From an uncultured Clostridia bacterium (GTDB taxonomy: Bacteria > Bacillota > Clostridia > TANB77 > CAG-508): DNA of 9,028 nucleotides. The stretch lies in NCBI GenBank assembly GCA_947631725.1, contig CANRML010000046.1, positions 1 through 9,028 of the forward strand. Reading direction: 5' to 3'. The translations under genes were made by a program, and so were the position numbers. Below, piece by piece: positions 5,959 through 9,028 of the stretch; position 1 is the stretch's first letter; the number at the start of each line of letters is the position of its first letter. A model generated the notes under the pieces. The model searched no databases, was not told where the DNA came from, and was given only the letters and a program-made list of their open reading frames with translations.

Positions 5959-7957
5959 ATTTTATCATTTCTTTGAATTGTTCCTCTGAAATAATTGTAA
6001 CTCCTAAATTCTGTGCTTTTGTTAATTTACTGCCTGCTTCTTCTCCTGCCAACACAAAATCCGTCTTTTTTGAAACAGAACTAGAAGTTTTTCCTCCAAA
6101 TCGTTCAATAATATCTTCTGCTTCTTTTCTGCTAAATGATTCTAGTGTTCCTGTTAATACAAAGGTTTTACCTGCAAAACGTTCATCTTCTGATTCTTCT
6201 TCCAATGTCTCTGTATTTACACCTGCATCTTTTAATTTTTTGATTAAATCTTTTGTTTGTTCTTGTTCAAAAAATTCAACAATACTATTTGCCATTATTT
6301 CTCCAATGTCATCCATTTCTTGCAATTCTATATATCCTGCTTTTGCTAAATTATCTATTGTTTTATATTTTTTAGCTAACAATTTTGATGCTTTTCCTCC
6401 AACATGTCTAATTCCTAAAGCTGTAATTAGCCTATATAAATCATTTTGTTTGCTCTTTTCTATACTATCTATTAAATTCTGTGCAAATTTTTGTCCGTTC
6501 TTTTTTAATGATGCAATATCTTCAAATTTTAGTGTATAGATATCTGCAATATTTTCAATAAGTTTATTATCCAATAGTTGCCCTATTATATTTTCTCCTA
6601 GTCCATCAATGTTCATAGCCTCTCTTGATACAAAATGTACTAAGTTTCTATATAACTTTGCTGGGCATTCTATTCCTGTACATCGAACAGCTGCTTCTCC
6701 TTCTTCTCTTACAGTCTCAGCCCCACACACAGGGCATTTTTGTGGCATTTCAAAGTCTATTTCTGCACCTGTCCTTTTATTTTTTACTACTTCTACAATT
6801 TCTGGTATAACATCTCCTGCTTTTTGTATAACAACTGTATCACCAATTTTTAAGTCTTTTTCTTTTATAAAATCTTCATTATGCAATGTTGTTTTTGAAA
6901 TTGTTGAACCAGCTACTTTTACAGGCTCTAATATTGCCATTGGAGTAATAACCCCTGTTCTACCTACTTGGCATATGATATCTTTCAAAATTGTTTCTTT
7001 TTTTTCTGGTGGATATTTATATGCGACTGCCCATCTTGGGACTTTAACTGTTGAGCCTAATATTTCACGAAATTTTAAGTCATCTATTTTTATAACAGCT
7101 CCATCTATGCCAAATGTTAAATTTTCACGCATATCTGATATTTTTTGTATAGCTTTTTTTACTTCTTCAATATTTTTACAAGGTATTCTTACTGGGTTTA
7201 CATTAAATCCTAATTTTTCTAAATATTCTAATTCTTCATAATGTGAAGAAAATTCTTTTCCTTCTATTTTTTGCACATTAAAAATGTATATATCTAATGG
7301 TCTTGATTGAGTTATTTTACTATCTAATTGTCTTAATGATCCAGCAGCTGCATTTCTTGCATTAGCAAAAAGTGATTCTTCATTTTCTTGTCTTTCTTGA
7401 TTCATTTCCTCAAAATCTTTTTTAGAAATAAATACTTCTCCTCTTACTGTTATATCTATCTTATCAGGAATTTCTTTTGGAATAGTTTTTACTGTTTTTA
7501 AGTTTTCTGTTACATCCTCTCCTACTAATCCATTTCCTCTTGTTGCTCCTTTTATTAATTTTCCACCTTTGTATTCTAATGCTGCTGATAAGCCATCTAT
7601 TTTAGTTTCTACAACATATGATACTTCTTTTATTCCATTTTCTTCTGCTTTTTGTTTCATCCTAGTATCAAATTCTTCAACTTCTTCTATTGAAAAAACG
7701 TCTTGTAGACTTTGTAAAGGTACTTCATGTGTTACCTTTTCAAAGCCTTCTTTTACAGTTCCTCCAACTTTTTGTGTTAAGGAATCTTTTGATATGAATT
7801 CTGGATATTCCTTTTCTAGATTTCTTAATTCCACTATAAGCATATCATATTCAAAGTCTGATATTTCAGGATTATCTTCGTCATAATATTTTTGTGCATA
7901 ATATTCTGTTTTTTTACGTAATTCTTCTATTCTTTCTTTAGCTTGATTTTTATCCAT
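5957..7957 (-). CDS. ligA: NAD-dependent DNA ligase LigA
   Basis: Essential bacterial ligase that seals nicks (Okazaki fragments, repair) with NAD+ as AMP donor. Full length at 666 residues, all domains in order. The Ia domain contains YYDEDNPEISDFEYD (24-38). The adenylation domain contains the KxDG motif with nucleophile Lys119 (ETKIDG), RGEVF (172-176), the GIDGAVIK block (283-290) and AVAYKYP. The OB fold contains VGRTGVITPMAILEPV (331-346) and the TLHN turn (357-360). A four-cysteine zinc finger uses Cys408, 411, 426 and 431. Helix-hairpin-helix repeats span about 445-555, and a C-terminal BRCT domain (about 592-666) carries KTFVLTGTLESFSR. The ATG follows AGAGG with 7 bases between. Upstream lies a GC-rich hairpin rather than an evident promoter, so transcription probably comes from the sortase unit or from within it. 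An 80-residue gene is coupled downstream. Confidence 0.98.
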   Translation of the reverse strand: MDKNQAKERIEELRKKTEYYAQKYYDEDNPEISDFEYDMLIVELRNLEKEYPEFISKDSLTQKVGGTVKEGFEKVTHEVPLQSLQDVFSIEEVEEFDTRMKQKAEENGIKEVSYVVETKIDGLSAALEYKGGKLIKGATRGNGLVGEDVTENLKTVKTIPKEIPDKIDITVRGEVFISKKDFEEMNQERQENEESLFANARNAAAGSLRQLDSKITQSRPLDIYIFNVQKIEGKEFSSHYEELEYLEKLGFNVNPVRIPCKNIEEVKKAIQKISDMRENLTFGIDGAVIKIDDLKFREILGSTVKVPRWAVAYKYPPEKKETILKDIICQVGRTGVITPMAILEPVKVAGSTISKTTLHNEDFIKEKDLKIGDTVVIQKAGDVIPEIVEVVKNKRTGAEIDFEMPQKCPVCGAETVREEGEAAVRCTGIECPAKLYRNLVHFVSREAMNIDGLGENIIGQLLDNKLIENIADIYTLKFEDIASLKKNGQKFAQNLIDSIEKSKQNDLYRLITALGIRHVGGKASKLLAKKYKTIDNLAKAGYIELQEMDDIGEIMANSIVEFFEQEQTKDLIKKLKDAGVNTETLEEESEDERFAGKTFVLTGTLESFSRKEAEDIIERFGGKTSSSVSKKTDFVLAGEEAGSKLTKAQNLGVTIISEEQFKEMIK

Positions 7958-7979
7958 TTAGACACCTCTAATACAAATA

Positions 7980-8009
7980 TCCCAAAGGGGGGTATGGTCC
8001 CCTTTGGGA
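7980..8009 (-). terminator. GC-rich hairpin between sortase and ligA, possible terminator
   Basis: Arms 7980-7990 (TCCCAAAGGGG) and 7999-8009 pair perfectly over 11 bases with an 8-base loop. This is the most GC-rich stretch in the window. On the minus strand the stem is followed by ATATTTGTATT, not by a run of T, so it is a poor intrinsic terminator as written. It may weaken read-through from sortase, shield or stabilise the ligA message, or be a processing site. It lies 22 bases before the ligA ATG and 15 bases after the sortase stop. Confidence 0.45.
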
Positions 8010-8024
8010 CATTTCTCTATTTTT

Positions 8025-8699
8025 TTAGTCTTGCCTTGCTAATATGATTAGTCTTCTATTATTACTTGCATCTGTACAAGTTGATAAAGTTAATTCTGCC
8101 TTTCCATTTGTTTCTCTTTGATAAAATGATGTATCTTTATCATCTGTTTCAAATTTGTTATATATTGTATATGCTAATCTTGTTCCTCTAAAGTCTTTTA
8201 CATATATTTTGTCTCCGTTTTTTAGTCTTTTATTATTTGAGAAAAATAAACCATTACGATAATTGTGTCCTATAACTACTGTATTTCCAGGTTGATTTAT
8301 TGTTTCTCCTCCTGGAGGGTATAAAACTGCAACTGAATTTTCTATTGAAGTTCTGCTAACAGAGTCAATAACAGGGTATGAAAAGTTTATTGCTGGTATT
8401 TCCATTGTACCAACTGTTGCAAATCCTTTGTATTCTCCCTTTTTAGCTGTTGCAGCAGATGTTGTATTAGAAACTGGTGTACTACCATCAAATACATTAT
8501 TTCCTGCTGTATTTGTGTCTTCACTTTTTTCTTCACTACCAATTTCTCCGTCAAAATTATCAACAAATTCAGATGCATCTTTTGTTAAACGATATTTTTG
8601 ATAGTAATCATATGCTAGAAATCCTAATAGTCCTAAAATTGCTATAATAACTATTACTAATATAACTGTTAATACTTTACTGTATTTATTTTCAAACAT
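8025..8699 (-). CDS. Sortase (class B/D-like transpeptidase)
   Basis: Membrane-anchored cysteine transpeptidase that cleaves a sorting signal on exported proteins and joins them to the cell wall or to pilins. The 224-residue protein has a short basic N-terminus, one membrane helix (about 9-30) that serves as uncleaved signal-anchor, a low-complexity Ser/Thr/Asn/Glu linker (about 45-88) and the sortase barrel (about 90-224). The catalytic triad is visible: His145 in VVIGHNYRNG, Cys208 in LTLSTCTD and Arg216 in NNRRLIILAR. The TLSTC block and short C-terminus fit class B or D; I cannot separate these with confidence. The start follows GGAGG (complement of 8709-8713) at 9 bases. No LPXTG-type substrate or second sortase is in the window, so its targets must be encoded elsewhere. 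Its transcript may continue into ligA. Confidence 0.92.
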   Translation of the reverse strand: MFENKYSKVLTVILVIVIIAILGLLGFLAYDYYQKYRLTKDASEFVDNFDGEIGSEEKSEDTNTAGNNVFDGSTPVSNTTSAATAKKGEYKGFATVGTMEIPAINFSYPVIDSVSRTSIENSVAVLYPPGGETINQPGNTVVIGHNYRNGLFFSNNKRLKNGDKIYVKDFRGTRLAYTIYNKFETDDKDTSFYQRETNGKAELTLSTCTDASNNRRLIILARQD

Positions 8700-8740
8700 A
8701 AGAATCTACCTCCATATTTTTTATCTAATTATCTATTTTT

Positions 8741-8769
8741 ATTATATCATAAAAATATTAATTATACAA
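8741..8769 (-). promoter_or_regulatory. Sigma-A promoter of sortase, overlapping the HIT gene end
   Basis: On the minus strand, TTGTAT (complement of 8764-8769), a 17-base spacer and a perfect TATAAT (complement of 8741-8746) form a good promoter. Transcription would begin near 8734, about 35 bases before the sortase ATG. The -35 box is inside the last codons and stop of the HIT-family gene. No terminator separates the two genes, so read-through from upstream may add to expression. Confidence 0.65.
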
Positions 8770-9028
8770 TCTTTGTACCTAATTTTTTTCCACCTAATAT
8801 ATGAAAGTGTAAATGTTTTACTTCTTGTCCTCCATCTTCTCCACAGTTATTTACTACACGGTATCCTTTTTCTGCTATTCCTTGCTCTTTTGCAATTTTT
8901 TTAATTGTTAAAAATATTTTTCCTAATAATTTTTCATCTTTTGCTTCTATATCATTTAAAGATTCTATATGTTTTTTAGGAATAACTAATATATGAACTG
9001 GTGTTACTGGGTTAATGTCTTTAAATGC
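8762..9028 (-). CDS. HIT-family nucleotide hydrolase (HinT-like), 5' end outside window
   Basis: The C-terminal 88 residues of a histidine-triad protein; the frame runs off the right edge. It opens AFKDINPVTPVHILVIPKKHI, matching the central strand of HinT proteins, and contains the active-site triad HLHFHILGG (72-80 of the fragment) with the preceding NNCGEDGGQEV loop, where family members usually have Asn and Gly-Gln. HinT enzymes hydrolyse purine nucleoside phosphoramidates and aminoacyl-adenylates in the cytosol. The family is usually about 110-115 residues, so roughly 25 N-terminal residues are missing. It precedes sortase on the same strand, 62 bases from its start codon. Family assignment is secure; the physiological substrate is unknown. 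Confidence 0.93.
   Translation of the reverse strand, partial: AFKDINPVTPVHILVIPKKHIESLNDIEAKDEKLLGKIFLTIKKIAKEQGIAEKGYRVVNNCGEDGGQEVKHLHFHILGGKKLGTKIV

Noticed and set aside
5973..7241. Long plus-strand open frames across the ligA region (5973-6539, 6609-7241, also 6625-6810 and 7569-7886)
   Set aside because: They lie opposite a full-length ligase with every family motif. Their translations are Ser/Phe/Ile-rich without domain character, as expected for the complement of an AT-rich gene.
8387..8578. Minus-strand open frame inside sortase in another frame
   Set aside because: Overlaps the sortase linker and the start of the sortase barrel in a different frame and has no ribosome binding site; a repetitive Gln/Leu translation is a frame artefact.
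1..9028. CRISPR array, tRNA or insertion-sequence ends
   Set aside because: I looked for regularly spaced repeats, tRNA-like arms and terminal inverted repeats flanking a transposase and saw none; the inverted repeats found are terminator-sized.

Overview
The window is very AT-rich DNA with strong Gram-positive ribosome binding sites, A/T-flanked hairpin terminators and Firmicutes gene types (YqeG, VanW, a sortase with a TLSTC active site, short DprA, NAD-dependent ligase). It most likely comes from a low-GC member of the Clostridia, possibly an uncultured gut lineage. This rests on protein character and codon bias only. All Trp codons I checked are TGG and all stops are TAA or TAG, so the standard bacterial code applies.

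Left part (1-1790). A membrane O-acyltransferase of the acyltransferase-3 family lies on the minus strand behind a near-consensus sigma-A promoter. A 563-base divergent intergenic region separates it from the next gene. That region holds a coding-like remnant (about 1346-1591) that ends directly on a strong terminator hairpin, then an inverted repeat and a candidate promoter for the plus-strand genes.

Plus-strand operon (1791-3840). Three tightly packed genes encode an unassigned TIM-barrel protein with a phosphate-binding-like C-terminal half, a YqeG-type HAD phosphatase and a VanW-domain protein. Each has its own Shine-Dalgarno, and the gaps are 12 and 1 bases. The group looks like one transcription unit of unknown purpose, perhaps in envelope or phospholipid metabolism.

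Minus-strand housekeeping block (3851-9028). In transcription order it runs: hinT-like HIT hydrolase (cut by the window edge), sortase, ligA, an 80-residue unknown gene coupled to ligA, folD and dprA. Sortase has its own promoter overlapping the end of the HIT gene. A GC-rich hairpin lies between sortase and ligA, with no clear ligA promoter. folD has an excellent promoter of its own and a textbook intrinsic terminator, yet dprA begins only 17 bases beyond that terminator. dprA therefore probably depends on read-through or on a promoter inside folD.

The plus operon and the minus block converge at 3829-3862. One hairpin there serves both strands, carries both stop codons in its arms, and makes both proteins end in the same residues.

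I see no CRISPR array, tRNA, rRNA, insertion sequence or phage gene. The genes are mostly familiar. The least explained parts are the TIM-barrel/YqeG/VanW operon, the ligA-coupled small protein, the folD-dprA terminator arrangement and the gene remnant.
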